From: a bacterium 1XD21-13
GTDB taxonomy: Bacteria > Bacillota > Clostridia > Lachnospirales > Lachnospiraceae
Direction: 5' to 3'
DNA: 64,000 bases
NCBI GenBank assembly: GCA_009917555.1
Contig: QZDX01000002.1
Location: 248,001-312,000, forward strand
Part shown: positions 28,407-37,180 of the stretch, piece by piece
Layout of the letters: every line of letters starts with the position of its first letter
How positions within the stretch are numbered: the first letter of the stretch is position 1
Position numbers and translations under genes: made by a program
The notes under the pieces: model-generated
What the model was told of the DNA's origin: nothing
The model's input: only the letters and a program-made list of their open reading frames with translations
Databases searched by the model: none

Positions 28407-28844
28407 TCATTTTAGATAGCTCTTAAGCTGGGCAATGTTCTTCTCCTCAAAATCCATCAGCTCCTCCGCCAGCTCACAGTACTCCTTTTTCGCTCCCTTG
28501 TTGGCCTTTACCGCCTTCATTAAATCAGTGATTCCGCGGGTATTTCCCTGGATCATCAGATCTGCTACGTGCTCTGTACTGGTATTTAGCAGGGTATTGG
28601 CCTGTATGGAGGTCCAGAGCATAGCCTTTCCCACCGCTGATTCCTGCTCCGGCTGACGGTCCGCCTGCCGAATCTTTTCCGTCACCTTATCCTCGAAGGA
28701 AAGGAATTTCACAGCCTGGCGATTCAAGTCCAAAGCCAGATCCTCATCATACACCTTGCTGATGATGGCATTAATCGTCTCTACTCCCATTTTACTGTTG
28801 CGGTATGCCTCGTTCAGCACCGCCAAATCTGCACTTGTAAGCAT
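28407..28844 (-). CDS. Small helical protein, ferritin-like/DUF2383-like, function unknown
   Basis: A 145-residue, all-alpha soluble protein. Helical blocks around residues 5-30, 40-60, 85-105 and 115-140 suggest a four-helix bundle resembling proteins annotated as DUF2383/PA2169-like. The typical di-iron ExxH ligand pairs are not evident, so metal binding is unproven. AGGAGGAGATTT precedes the ATG. It appears to be a single-gene unit between gdhA and the divergent FliD-like gene. Confidence 0.7.
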   Translation of the reverse strand: MLTSADLAVLNEAYRNSKMGVETINAIISKVYDEDLALDLNRQAVKFLSFEDKVTEKIRQADRQPEQESAVGKAMLWTSIQANTLLNTSTEHVADLMIQGNTRGITDLMKAVKANKGAKKEYCELAEELMDFEEKNIAQLKSYLK

Positions 28845-29009
28845 AAAAATCTCCTCCTGATTTCATTGATTCGTACCTAATTTTTCTATAATTAAGATAG
28901 TTGGATGCCTAAAGCTGTCCATAGGATATGGAGATTTCCCTCTTTTATTCTCTTTTTAGAGAAAAAATATGGCCTTTTATTCCTTTTTTGTTTTCTTTTT
29001 CCCATTTCT

Positions 29010-29017
29010 GCCGATAT
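29010..29017 (+). promoter_or_regulatory. Possible SigD (sigma-28) -10 element
   Basis: GCCGATAT at 29010-29017 equals the -10 element of motility sigma factor promoters in Firmicutes, about 70 bases before the FliD-like gene. The matching TAAA -35 is absent at the expected distance (TTTT instead), so this is tentative. An overlapping TATAAT (29019-29024) is an alternative sigma-A -10. Confidence 0.35.
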
Positions 29018-29084
29018 ATATAATAGAAAGAAGGGGATTCTTTCGAACATATACGGTATTTCATACCAGAAAGGAGTTGAAAAC

Positions 29085-29972
29085 ATGGCAATCAGTGGAG
29101 TATCCGGTTTTGGCAGCAACAATGAGTATCAGTCTTGGGTAGATCAGGCGAATGCCGACAAGAAAAAGCTGGAAGAGCACCTTGGGATCGATACCTCGGA
29201 AGGCTCTGAGACTAACAAAACCTCCAGCAGCACCAGCACCTCCGGTACATCAAGCAAAAAGGATACCAGCAGTACAACGAGCACGTCTACTTACAACAGT
29301 ACCGCACGTTCCTCCAGTACCTCTACCTTCCTTTTGAGCTATAAGCACAACCTGACCTCTCTGGAAGCTTCCTCCGAAAAGCTGCGCCTCAGCAGCCGCA
29401 ATAACGTATTTTCCAAATACGAGACGGCTATGAAGGATCTGCAGAGGGCTAACACCGACGAGGATAAAGCTGCTGCTCAGGCGGCCGTCAATAAGGCACA
29501 GGAAGACATCATCTCTGCTGTGAAGGATTTTGCCAAGGCCTACAACAGTGCCGTTTCTTTCCTGGAGAGCAATTCTGACCGCAGTTCTACCGTAGTAAGG
29601 CAGCTGAACTCTCTTAAGAATGCTCTGACCACAGAGGATGCGATGGCTCGAATCGGCCTTAGCTTTGACAAGTCCGGCAACCTTGAGGTTGACGAGGAGA
29701 AGCTGAAAAAGACCTTAAACGAAAATTACAATTCCGTAAAAGATATTATGGGCGGCCAGTTCGGTCTTGCGGAGCGGGCGGCGTCAAAGGCCACCTACAT
29801 TCTGGATCATGCATCTGTGGAGAAGATCGCAGGTGTGGCTGAGAAGGAAAGCAAAGCGAATTCCATCAGTGATCTGGATGATTTTGAGATCTTTTCCAAG
29901 TTTGCTTTGGGTGGTGCATACAACCTTACCAATTATTATGCGGTAGGCTCCATGCTCAACACCCTTGTGTAA
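29085..29972 (+). CDS. FliD-like (flagellar cap C-terminal-like) orphan protein
   Basis: A 295-residue protein, probably secreted without a cleaved signal peptide. Residues 40-80 are a low-complexity Ser/Thr linker. The rest is helical coiled-coil, ending in RIGLSFDKSGNLEVDEEKLK and KTLNENYNSVKDIM, a block resembling the C-terminal end of flagellar capping protein FliD. It lacks the large FliD N-terminal domains. GGAGTTG lies upstream of the ATG at 29085; an in-frame upstream extension is rejected for lack of a ribosome binding site. A candidate SigD -10 lies upstream. No other flagellar gene is in the window. It could be a truncated cap or a surface-associated homologue. Confidence 0.72.
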   Translation: MAISGVSGFGSNNEYQSWVDQANADKKKLEEHLGIDTSEGSETNKTSSSTSTSGTSSKKDTSSTTSTSTYNSTARSSSTSTFLLSYKHNLTSLEASSEKLRLSSRNNVFSKYETAMKDLQRANTDEDKAAAQAAVNKAQEDIISAVKDFAKAYNSAVSFLESNSDRSSTVVRQLNSLKNALTTEDAMARIGLSFDKSGNLEVDEEKLKKTLNENYNSVKDIMGGQFGLAERAASKATYILDHASVEKIAGVAEKESKANSISDLDDFEIFSKFALGGAYNLTNYYAVGSMLNTLV

Positions 29973-30012
29973 TCTGTTTACAAGAGACTTTTGGGACCTC
30001 CTTGAGTCATCC

Positions 30013-30057
30013 GTAAAAAGCGGCAGAACCATTTATCAGGCTCCGCCGCTTTTTTAC
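30013..30057. terminator. Bidirectional terminator between convergent genes
   Basis: GTAAAAAGCGGC (30013-30024) pairs with GCCGCTTTTTTAC (30045-30057). The A and T runs inside the stem serve both strands. Confidence 0.85.
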
Positions 30058-30065
30058 GCTCTCTT

Positions 30066-31121
30066 TTATTCCAAAAATTCTGTCTTACAATAACATTCCT
30101 TATCGTTGTACTTAATCTTACTCCAGCCATCCCCATAGCTTTCAATCTGTGTCACATGCTCGCCCTGGTAGGCAGTTCCCAGATACTCAGCCTCTGTGCT
30201 GGGCTCCGCGCGCAGTCGTACACTCTCCGTAAACCGGGTATCCCGATTCTGAGTGGTAGCCTCTCCGGTATTCGCCGGCTGTTCCTCCGGTGCCTCTTCC
30301 GGCGTTTCTTCCTCAGGCTCAGGCGTCTCCTCCGGTGCTTCCTCTCCCTCTGTGGGCGTCTCCTCTCCTGCGTCCGCAACCTCGGCAGGCTCTTCCTCAG
30401 GCTCGGAGGAAAGACGTACATAGCGCTCCTCCTGCTTTGCAAGATTCTCGTCCGCCGCCTTCGCCGCCTCGTACTTCTCCTTTACCTCATTGCGAAGGGC
30501 CTTCACATCCTCTCCCTCTGCAATCTGTCCTACATAGGCTGTCAGCTCGTCGCTGGCCTCTTTTTTCATAATGCACAGATTTCCCTCTTCATTGGTATAT
30601 ACATAAAGGGGAGAAAGTCCTGGCGCCGCCGTATCAATCTGCTGGAACTTCAGCTCATAGTAAACAAAAACAACGTAGGAATTCTCTTCCAGACCCTTCT
30701 TTGTGTAACAGGAAATATTCTGATATCCCTCTACCAGTCCCTGAGAGCCCAAAATACGATTCCGTTCATCATCACTAATCTCATCTACAACCGTAGCCAT
30801 GCCTTCCATATCCCCTGCAGACATATAGTCATAGTACTGCTTTACAATGGTATTCACATCCTCGTGAGCATCCTTTTCCAAGACGTTTACCTCTACGCCG
30901 GCTACTCCCTCCTCGCTGCTAACGGCGGATACAACGGCTCCTGAGGGCTCTTCCTCCTGCTGTGCCACCACATTGGCAGCCTCCGCCTCCGCAGCCTCTC
31001 CCTTCTTTTTTCCGGTCAGGGTAATCGCCGCCACAATCACCAGACAGAGCAGAATACACCCCACCGCCGTCTGCCGCTTGTACCTTACAATCCAGTTTGT
31101 GATCTGATCCTTATCTATCAT
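30066..31121 (-). CDS. Membrane-anchored SH3-domain protein
   Basis: A 351-residue protein with a short cytoplasmic N-terminus and one membrane helix (residues about 18-37, VGCILLCLVIVAAITL), the bulk being extracellular. Residues 80-230 form an NTF2/DUF-like alpha-beta region (VKQYYDYMSAGDMEGMATVV). A Pro/Glu-rich linker (residues about 235-285) follows, then a C-terminal bacterial SH3 domain (SVRLRAEPSTEAEYLGTAY ... YGDGWSKIKY) that usually binds cell-wall peptides. A wall-associated role is likely; the exact function is unknown. Its start has GGAAGTGAAAAG upstream. Confidence 0.8.
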   Translation of the reverse strand: MIDKDQITNWIVRYKRQTAVGCILLCLVIVAAITLTGKKKGEAAEAEAANVVAQQEEEPSGAVVSAVSSEEGVAGVEVNVLEKDAHEDVNTIVKQYYDYMSAGDMEGMATVVDEISDDERNRILGSQGLVEGYQNISCYTKKGLEENSYVVFVYYELKFQQIDTAAPGLSPLYVYTNEEGNLCIMKKEASDELTAYVGQIAEGEDVKALRNEVKEKYEAAKAADENLAKQEERYVRLSSEPEEEPAEVADAGEETPTEGEEAPEETPEPEEETPEEAPEEQPANTGEATTQNRDTRFTESVRLRAEPSTEAEYLGTAYQGEHVTQIESYGDGWSKIKYNDKECYCKTEFLE

Positions 31122-31289
31122 CTTTTCACTTCCTCAATTCTGATTTTTGTAAAAATTTCCTTAATAGTCACACATGCTTAATAAATGTAACATTTTCGTA
31201 ATAAAGAGATTGTAACAAACTTATGAAAAAAAGGCAACTGTAAAATGTGACAAATTTGTGAAATCGTGGCAAATCCAATCCTTATGGCC

Positions 31290-32195
31290 TTAAATCTGCC
31301 TTTTTTCTTCTTTTACAATGGATAATTGTCCCGATTCGGGCGAGTAAAAATAGATTTGGTCCGAGAGCACCTCTGTCTTAAGCACCTGGGTCCGATTGAT
31401 GTCTCTTACCATTTCCCCCAGCTCCTGTTCATTGGAAACCGCGGCTTTGGGAATCAAAATCACCTCATGGATGCTGCTTGGGAGAAGGTAATAAGCGGAA
31501 TCCAGCCAGCTGGCGCAATATTTCAGCATACCCTCATACAGAATACAGGCTGCTCCCAAGGCTTTCCCGGAATTCGTCAGTACATACATGGGGATCTCAT
31601 CCTCCTCCTGGGTATCCAATCCGTCCGAAAGCTCCGAGAGCACCTGGGACATGGACTTCACCTCTGCCGGCAGCAAGCGCGGGGTATTCTGCTTGGCATC
31701 TCGGTAAAGCTCGCCGCAGGTGATTTTCCAATATTCCATATGGCTGTTGTGAATCAATACGGTGGCATTGCCCACAGGCGTGTCCGGCAAAAAGCTGTAG
31801 AACACTACGGCCAGATTTAAAAAGGGGATATGGGGAATTCGTTTCAAAAGCTCCTGATTTTTCTCATAGTTAATAAGCTTGTAGACCACCGTGGGTCTTA
31901 CCTTTCGATAATCCGTGAAAAAGCTCGCATCAAAATGCTCGGAAAAGCAATTGTCCTCACAGCATTCCAGGATGGTCTCCTGAATCTGTCTTAAAGAGCG
32001 GCCGGCTAAGTATTCCTGATAATAGGAATCCAGATAAATGGCCGGAGCCGCCCGCTCCCCTTCCTTTCGCACAGTTAAGCCCTCCAGAATCACTCCGTTG
32101 TTCTTCTCCAGAGGAACCAGGCTAAGCTCCGTGTCGCAGGGCAGTGCCTCCCGCAAAAAACCGGTCACAGAGCTTACAAATTCTTGATAATTCAT
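31290..32195 (-). CDS. DUF5688 family protein
   Basis: A 301-residue soluble protein with no signal peptide. The opening MNYQEFVSSVTGFLREAL, YLDSYYQEYLAGRSLRQI and later YVLTNSGKALGAACILY blocks match the DUF5688 family, common in Lachnospiraceae and of unknown function. The last third is unusually hydrophilic and ends in QLSIVKEEKRQI. A gap of 168 bases, AT-rich and without clear signals, separates it from the SH3 protein gene. The ATG has AAAGGATG upstream. Confidence 0.8.
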   Translation of the reverse strand: MNYQEFVSSVTGFLREALPCDTELSLVPLEKNNGVILEGLTVRKEGERAAPAIYLDSYYQEYLAGRSLRQIQETILECCEDNCFSEHFDASFFTDYRKVRPTVVYKLINYEKNQELLKRIPHIPFLNLAVVFYSFLPDTPVGNATVLIHNSHMEYWKITCGELYRDAKQNTPRLLPAEVKSMSQVLSELSDGLDTQEEDEIPMYVLTNSGKALGAACILYEGMLKYCASWLDSAYYLLPSSIHEVILIPKAAVSNEQELGEMVRDINRTQVLKTEVLSDQIYFYSPESGQLSIVKEEKRQI

Positions 32196-32384
32196 GTTTC
32201 TTCATCCTTTCTTTTTTAAATTCATTGTCTTTTGGGGATTGATACGGCGAAACGCCGCCTTGAAATGAAAGACAAGCTTAGTATACAGGAAATTTTTTAC
32301 ATTTGCAAGAGGTTTTTTACAATTTTTTCATTTTTTATGATTCCTTACAACCGCTTCAAACAGTTTCTTTTTTTCAGATAGTAC

Positions 32385-32413
32385 TTGCACATTTTGGAAT
32401 TTTGTTGTAGAAT
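32385..32413 (+). promoter_or_regulatory. Promoter of tRNA-Arg
   Basis: TTGCAC (32385-32390), a 17-base spacer and TAGAAT (32408-32413), 20 bases before the mature tRNA. Confidence 0.65.
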
Positions 32414-32433
32414 AATCAAAGTGTTAAACATTT

Positions 32434-32506
32434 GCATCTGTAGCTCAGTGGATAGAGCACTGGCCTCCGACGCCAGGTGCCGCTAGTTCGAATCTAGTCA
32501 GATGCA
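32434..32506 (+). tRNA. tRNA-Arg (anticodon CCG)
   Basis: A complete cloverleaf: acceptor GCATCTG/CAGATGC, D arm with TAGCTCAGTGGATAGAGC, anticodon stem CTGGC/GCCAG with loop CTCCGAC (anticodon CCG at 32467-32469), and T arm CTAG-TTCGAAT-CTAG. CCA is not encoded. It reads CGG codons. It is followed by a terminator and, beyond that, by an AT-rich accessory block. Confidence 0.95.
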
Positions 32507-32564
32507 TTATAAAGCGGGTGTTGGCTCATACCGGGTTTTTGCCATTTCCGCTTCTGATAGAAAT

Positions 32565-32618
32565 ATCCCTGCTGAATTCACGGCTAGGAAAGCCTTTGAT
32601 TTTTGGCAGGGATTTTTT
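32565..32618 (+). terminator. Terminator of tRNA-Arg
   Basis: ATCCCTGC and GCAGGGAT form the outer stem with GGCT/AGCC inside, followed by TTTTTTCTG. Confidence 0.7.
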
Positions 32619-32722
32619 CTGTGTTTTATGCTTTTTTGTGTGATTTCCAATCTGATTGCCCCTCTCATTGGCCATGGGGATCAGATTACCGTAATTGCTT
32701 AAGCACTTTACATCCATATGTT

Positions 32723-33283
32723 TTATGTTGGCATAACTAATCGTTTCTCATTATGAGGCAGGAAAGTAAATGACTTTTCTTCAACAACAGTACATTCTTC
32801 TGTTGTTACCTCTACAGTAACATTAAGTTGAAGAACCATTCCATTGTAAAATGTTATGTCCTCTTTGTCATTTAGTTCTAAAGGAGTGACCCATCCATAA
32901 TATGTATTGTTTTGTGTTGTATGATCAAATATAATTTCCTCATTCACATTTTCATCTACAAAAAATTGGATATCGTCTACTATCAACTCCATTTCTTTTA
33001 CCACAACCTTTTCCGGAACTTCTTCAGAATGTGCTGCTATACGTACAAAATAAACAAAATCAGCCATCGCCCGGATTTCCGGAAAAATTGTTATTCCATT
33101 TACCATAAAATCGGAATTGTTATTTTCAAAAGGATCGATCCCCTCCATTTCTTCTACGTCAAATTGAAAATACGAATCAACTATTTTTAATTTGCAACTA
33201 GAAATAAATATAAAGGCTAGTATTAGCTCAAAAAATATTACGCTAAACGCTATAGATAATTCTCGTCGTTTTTTACTAAACAA
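32723..33283 (-). CDS. Membrane-anchored hypothetical protein
   Basis: A 186-residue protein with an N-terminal membrane helix (FSVIFFELILAFIFISS, residues about 12-28); the remainder is acidic and predicted extracellular, with beta-rich blocks. It starts at a TTG (33283) behind AAAGGAAAAG, because an in-frame TGA sits directly upstream and the next ATG would delete the membrane helix. No domain is recognised. Strong AT bias sets it apart from the core genes. It lies downstream of the DUF3298-like lipoprotein gene after a 205-base gap and could belong to the same unit. Confidence 0.6.
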   Translation of the reverse strand: MFSKKRRELSIAFSVIFFELILAFIFISSCKLKIVDSYFQFDVEEMEGIDPFENNNSDFMVNGITIFPEIRAMADFVYFVRIAAHSEEVPEKVVVKEMELIVDDIQFFVDENVNEEIIFDHTTQNNTYYGWVTPLELNDKEDITFYNGMVLQLNVTVEVTTEECTVVEEKSFTFLPHNEKRLVMPT

Positions 33284-33488
33284 TCACATCTTTTCCTTTC
33301 TTTCTAAATTCCATATAGTTTTTTCAATTTTAATTCTCTTGTCCTGAACGCAGCTTTTCCCATCAGTATCGGTTTTCTATATTCTGTTATCCATACAATA
33401 TGGTATTTAACTCAAACTTCGCACTTAAATAAGTGCATAAAAATTTTTTAAGATTCCATGTATCATCCGCATTGAGTTCTGCCAATGC

Positions 33489-34817
33489 CTATAAAACTTT
33501 CTCAAAATAAATCCTACCGGGCTCTTCATTATCATATAGCATCGGAAGGATCTCTCTCCAGTAAGTGAGGAGCATACCATCCACTCGTTCAAAGCTAATC
33601 AAAATGCTATCTTCTTTATCGGGAAAGCCGCCACTTATATGGTCTGGTAAATATTCTAAAAAAATAAGGTCTATCCATTTTTCATTGCCAATAACTTTAG
33701 CTTTTCCGGATGCCGCTGTCGTCTGGCCATCGATTAATATGTTTGCATAGTAGTTTTGACTCGCATCTTTATAAATCTTAATTTTATAATCCAGAAACAT
33801 AAAAGGCGGTTCCTCTGCGGAGCCTATACTTTCATGAAATTCATACTCTCCGATCCATGAATCAAGGGGTGAATTCATTTCATTAGCTTGCTTCTTCCCC
33901 CTCTCTTCGTATTCGCTATTTGGAAACATAATCAGTGCGTAATCACCTAGATAATAGTCTATGTCTATACTTATTACTATTGCGTCAGATACCAAATAAA
34001 AACCACAGCTTGATACAAGATATTCTCCATTTAGTCCCGACAATATTAGTTCCCCATCCCTATTCTGAATTCCCTCTAATACAAATTGATAAGTTTCCTT
34101 GTCATTATTATAAACCAATAGCGGACACATGACATATGGCGATTCTTTAATTTTTTGCACCAGTGACTCATTTATTTCCATGAAGTCATCCAGCTTTAAT
34201 ACAGTTTCCGTTTCTAAATCTATTGTTATTCCATGTGCTGCTCCAAATCTCATGTGTGCATTCTCAAAAGCCGTCCTGCCAAAATAAAATACGCTCAGTA
34301 TCCGTTCTGTTTGTAGTGTCACTGCATACTCAAGATTTCCAACTATTTTATCATCCGGCTGCAAAGAATCCCCCTTACTTTCCAAAACATTTGTTATCTG
34401 AGTCTTAATTAAATCCTCATAAATTATTGCATTAATTCTTTCTTGTTTCGCCCAATCTTCCATACCTTGAATTTGAGGGTATTCAAAATATACTCTGTCC
34501 TCTTCCGAATAAACGGAGGTAACTATTTGATATCCGGGTTCTCTGCTTTTTTCATTTTCTAAAAGAGAACTATGCCTTTCCCACATTTTCACGTTTTTCT
34601 GCCACGACGCTTCTAGCGCTTCTATATCAGCCGTCTCATCCATCTCATTTATTCCTTGTTTATCAGATTCTGCTTCTTTTAAATGGTATAATTTTGGTAT
34701 TTCAATATTCCAATTCCTTGAAGATAATAATATTCCTTTTGAATAACCGTTGTTTCTTTCAGTTATAATGCATCCTATCATTACTAATATTGTTACAATC
34801 AATATTAATTTTTTCAT
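33489..34817 (-). CDS. Putative lipoprotein with DUF3298/RsiV-like domain
   Basis: A 442-residue protein. The N-terminus MKKLILIVTILVMIGC has a lipobox-like cysteine at residue 16, indicating an extracellular lipoprotein. Residues about 110-290 (FGAAHGITIDLETETVLKLD, SLVQKIKES, FYLVSDAIVISIDIDYYLGD) match the DUF3298/DUF4163 architecture seen in RsiV and PdaC, where it can bind lysozyme or wall glycans. The C-terminal 130 residues are a beta-rich region with no name. It is strongly AT-biased. The role is unknown; a surface ligand-binding function is inference. Confidence 0.65.
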   Translation of the reverse strand: MKKLILIVTILVMIGCIITERNNGYSKGILLSSRNWNIEIPKLYHLKEAESDKQGINEMDETADIEALEASWQKNVKMWERHSSLLENEKSREPGYQIVTSVYSEEDRVYFEYPQIQGMEDWAKQERINAIIYEDLIKTQITNVLESKGDSLQPDDKIVGNLEYAVTLQTERILSVFYFGRTAFENAHMRFGAAHGITIDLETETVLKLDDFMEINESLVQKIKESPYVMCPLLVYNNDKETYQFVLEGIQNRDGELILSGLNGEYLVSSCGFYLVSDAIVISIDIDYYLGDYALIMFPNSEYEERGKKQANEMNSPLDSWIGEYEFHESIGSAEEPPFMFLDYKIKIYKDASQNYYANILIDGQTTAASGKAKVIGNEKWIDLIFLEYLPDHISGGFPDKEDSILISFERVDGMLLTYWREILPMLYDNEEPGRIYFEKVL

Positions 34818-34924
34818 CTCTTTTACACCTTTGTTAGAATCCTCATAAACATAATATAGGCAAAGCAGTTACACTTTGCCTATACTATATCACACCTAAA
34901 CGAAAACGGAAATTAATTTTACTG

Positions 34925-35149
34925 TCATCGACATTCCGTACACCAGCTTTGATCTCTTCTTGTTATTTCACCGGTATCGCGTCCATCATAACCAAATTCA
35001 GTTTCAGTTTTTTCGCATCCGCAATTTGGACAAACCTTCAAAAATTGACGACCATTATGTCCTACAAGATTTGTAATTCGCCGTCCGTGGCTTTCCATCT
35101 TATCCTCAAAACTGATATTCTCCCAGTCGTCCAGATAACCGGACAGCAA
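34925..35149 (-). pseudogene. Zinc-ribbon C-terminal remnant
   Basis: An open frame of 74 residues from a TTG codon, with no convincing ATG or ribosome binding site. It contains CPNCGCEKTETEF and ends in WCTEC, a treble-clef/zinc-ribbon pair. The same frame stays open upstream to a stop near 35241 that overlaps the YhcG gene end, and the peptide reads like the end of a longer protein. Most likely it is a fragment left after deletion. A short functional zinc protein is possible but less likely. Confidence 0.45.
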
Positions 35150-35224
35150 ATCGATCTGCTGTCGGGAAATAGATAGCCCCTTCCTATATTGATAAAATAA
35201 AATATTTTTGAAAAGCTCTCAACG

Positions 35225-36232
35225 TTATTGAGAGTTTTTATCCTCATCCACTATTTCCGTTAATTCCTCAAGCTTCTTTTGTAAGATTTCCTTGCTGATT
35301 AGTTTCGTCCGGTATTCGGAAATCATGGTTGGGCTCATGTTCCGGCTTAGGGCATATTCAACAACATCCTCGTCCTTACTCTTGCAGAGAATAATGCCAA
35401 CGCTTGGATTTTCATGGGGCTTCTTTATGTCCCTGTCTAACGCTTCAAGATAGAACTGCATTTTTCCCAGATATTCCGGTTTGAAATCATCGATTTTCAA
35501 CTCAATCGCAACAAGGCACTGCAGCTCCCTATGAAAAAAGATTAAATCTGTATAATAGTCGTTCTTTCCTACTTGAAGGTGATATTCTTCTCCCATAAAA
35601 ATAAAATCTCTGCCAAATTCCAGTAGAAACTTTTTCATGTTCTTTAAAATAGCCTTTTTCAAATCATATTCCCTATAAGGCTCGGGCAGGTCTAAAAACT
35701 CCAGCATATACATGTCCCTGATTATGTTCGCAGAAGCAGTCTGGGATATGGCGGAAGGCGCCTTGCCGTCCGACAGCATTAAACGCTCATAATATCCGCT
35801 GTCAATCTGCCGTTCCAGTTCCTTTGCTTTATACTTTTCCCGAGAGGCCAGCTTCAAATAGAATAATCTCTCTGCATCCGATTTTGTCTTTGACATGATA
35901 TGCAGATTGTTTGACCATGTATTTTCTCTTAGCAGAGTTCCTAACTCCGGCTTGTCACAATAAGTTTCAAAGAACTGCTTCATACGCCAGATATTCTGTG
36001 GGGAATAACCTCTAATCCCTGGTTCCTGCGTCAAAATGTATTCGGAAAGCGCCTTTACGGTAGAACGTCCCCAGCCATCCTGCACGGCCTTATGGGAAAC
36101 AAATTCTCCAATTCCCCAATAAAGGTCAATCATTGTGGCATTCACCTGATAGGCAGCTTTCCGGCGGGCATCTGCTATCATTTGCAGAATGGCATTAAAA
36201 TCACTTTGATAGTTTAATGCTAAATCGTCCAT
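35225..36232 (-). CDS. YhcG/DUF1016 family PDDEXK nuclease
   Basis: A 335-residue soluble protein. The N-terminal DUF1016_N domain (residues about 10-150, LYWGIGEFVSHKAVQDGWG, GYSPQNIWRMKQFF) is followed by a PDDEXK nuclease domain (residues about 170-310) with the core YYTDLIFFHRELQCLVAIEL followed by KI, that is D...ExK. Members occur as cargo of restriction-modification and other defence loci and bind or cut DNA; a physiological role is not settled. No methylase or specificity gene is present here. The start has GGGGGAAATGT upstream. It lies in the AT-rich accessory block. Confidence 0.85.
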   Translation of the reverse strand: MDDLALNYQSDFNAILQMIADARRKAAYQVNATMIDLYWGIGEFVSHKAVQDGWGRSTVKALSEYILTQEPGIRGYSPQNIWRMKQFFETYCDKPELGTLLRENTWSNNLHIMSKTKSDAERLFYLKLASREKYKAKELERQIDSGYYERLMLSDGKAPSAISQTASANIIRDMYMLEFLDLPEPYREYDLKKAILKNMKKFLLEFGRDFIFMGEEYHLQVGKNDYYTDLIFFHRELQCLVAIELKIDDFKPEYLGKMQFYLEALDRDIKKPHENPSVGIILCKSKDEDVVEYALSRNMSPTMISEYRTKLISKEILQKKLEELTEIVDEDKNSQ

Positions 36233-36414
36233 ACATTTCCCCCGTTCCGATAGTCTGTTTGGATAATTATATCATGGAATAAATTCAAGATGAAGATATA
36301 TTTTTCCATTTCACAATTATAATCCAATTCATCTATTTGTATATCAACCAACCCCTGTTTTACTTCTTCTTTTTACTTTCATTTGCATTACACAAGGAAA
36401 AATCATTTTGCTGC

Positions 36415-36448
36415 GAAAAAGACTGCGGCAAGAAAGCTGCCGCAGTCT
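36415..36448 (-). terminator. Terminator of efp
   Basis: GACTGCGGCA (36421-36430) pairs with TGCCGCAGTC (36438-36447), followed on the minus strand by TTTTTCGC. Confidence 0.9.
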
Positions 36449-36476
36449 GAATCTTAACCTAATATGATGTCCCAGC

Positions 36477-37034
36477 CTATACTCTGGACAGATACTCCCC
36501 GGAACGGGTATCAATCTTAATCTTATCCCCCTGCTCTACAAAGAGAGGTACATACACGGTAGCCCCTGTCTCTACTACGGCCGGCTTGGTGGCTCCTGTT
36601 GCGGTATCGCCCTTGAAGCCCGGCTCGGTGTCCGTGATCTCAAGCTCTACAAAGAGAGGCGGCTCTACGGCAAATACATTGCCATTGTAGGAGCATACCT
36701 TGCACATCTCATTCTCTTTTACAAACTTCAGAGCATCTCCGATGTCCTCTGCATTGAGTGCAATCTGATCATAGGTCTCTACATTCATGAAATGGAACAG
36801 ATCTCCGTCAGAATACAAATACTGCATATCCACACGGTCAATACGTGCTGCAGGGAACTTCTCGGTAGGACGGAAGGTTTTCTCTACCACACCGCCGTTG
36901 ATGATATTCTTAAGCTTAGTTCTCACAAAGGCCGCGCCCTTACCCGGCTTTACATGCTGAAACTCCATAATCTGATAAACATTTCCCTCAATCTCAAGGG
37001 TTACACCATTTCTAAAATCTCCTGCTGAAATCAT
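36477..37034 (-). CDS. efp: Elongation factor P
   Basis: A 185-residue translation factor that relieves ribosome stalling at polyproline runs. It has the three OB-like domains of normal length: the KOW-like N-terminal domain with the modifiable-site loop [17 protein letters not shown], then [20 protein letters not shown] at the end, the diagnostic C-terminal signature. AGGAGGAAAAG precedes the ATG. Proline-rich proteins in this window (for example the D,D-carboxypeptidase at 49626) would be among its clients. Confidence 0.96.
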   Translation of the reverse strand: MISAGDFRNGVTLEIEGNVYQIMEFQHVKPGKGAAFVRTKLKNIINGGVVEKTFRPTEKFPAARIDRVDMQYLYSDGDLFHFMNVETYDQIALNAEDIGDALKFVKENEMCKVCSYNGNVFAVEPPLFVELEITDTEPGFKGDTATGATKPAVVETGATVYVPLFVEQGDKIKIDTRSGEYLSRV

Positions 37035-37180
37035 TCTTCACTTTTCCTCCTGTTAATAGTCCCGCAGTCCTTTTGCACTCTTATCTGAAAGAAGCTTCCT
37101 CCGCGGAAAACCCTTGTACGGATATCCCGCACAAACTACGTTTTATTTTATAATAAAACACTCTGCTTTTCAAGTATTTT

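Larger units (their letters stand above)
32700..36250. other. AT-rich accessory block next to tRNA-Arg
   Basis: From just after the tRNA terminator to just before the efp terminator, base composition is visibly more AT-rich than the surroundings. The block carries two orphan extracytoplasmic proteins, a zinc-ribbon remnant and a YhcG-type nuclease. tRNA proximity and composition suggest horizontal acquisition. I found no integrase and no repeat of the tRNA 3' end at the far boundary, so it could be a decayed island. The gaps at 33284-33488 and 36233-36414 show nothing recognisable. Confidence 0.5.

Noticed and set aside
32502-32702. Plus-strand frame of 66 codons starting at the 3' end of tRNA-Arg
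   Set aside because: Its start lies within the tRNA acceptor arm, it runs through a terminator hairpin, and it has no ribosome binding site.
32434-36250. tRNA-Arg as an att site of an integrated element
   Set aside because: I found no repeat of the tRNA 3' end near the far boundary and no integrase, so integration is only suspected from composition.
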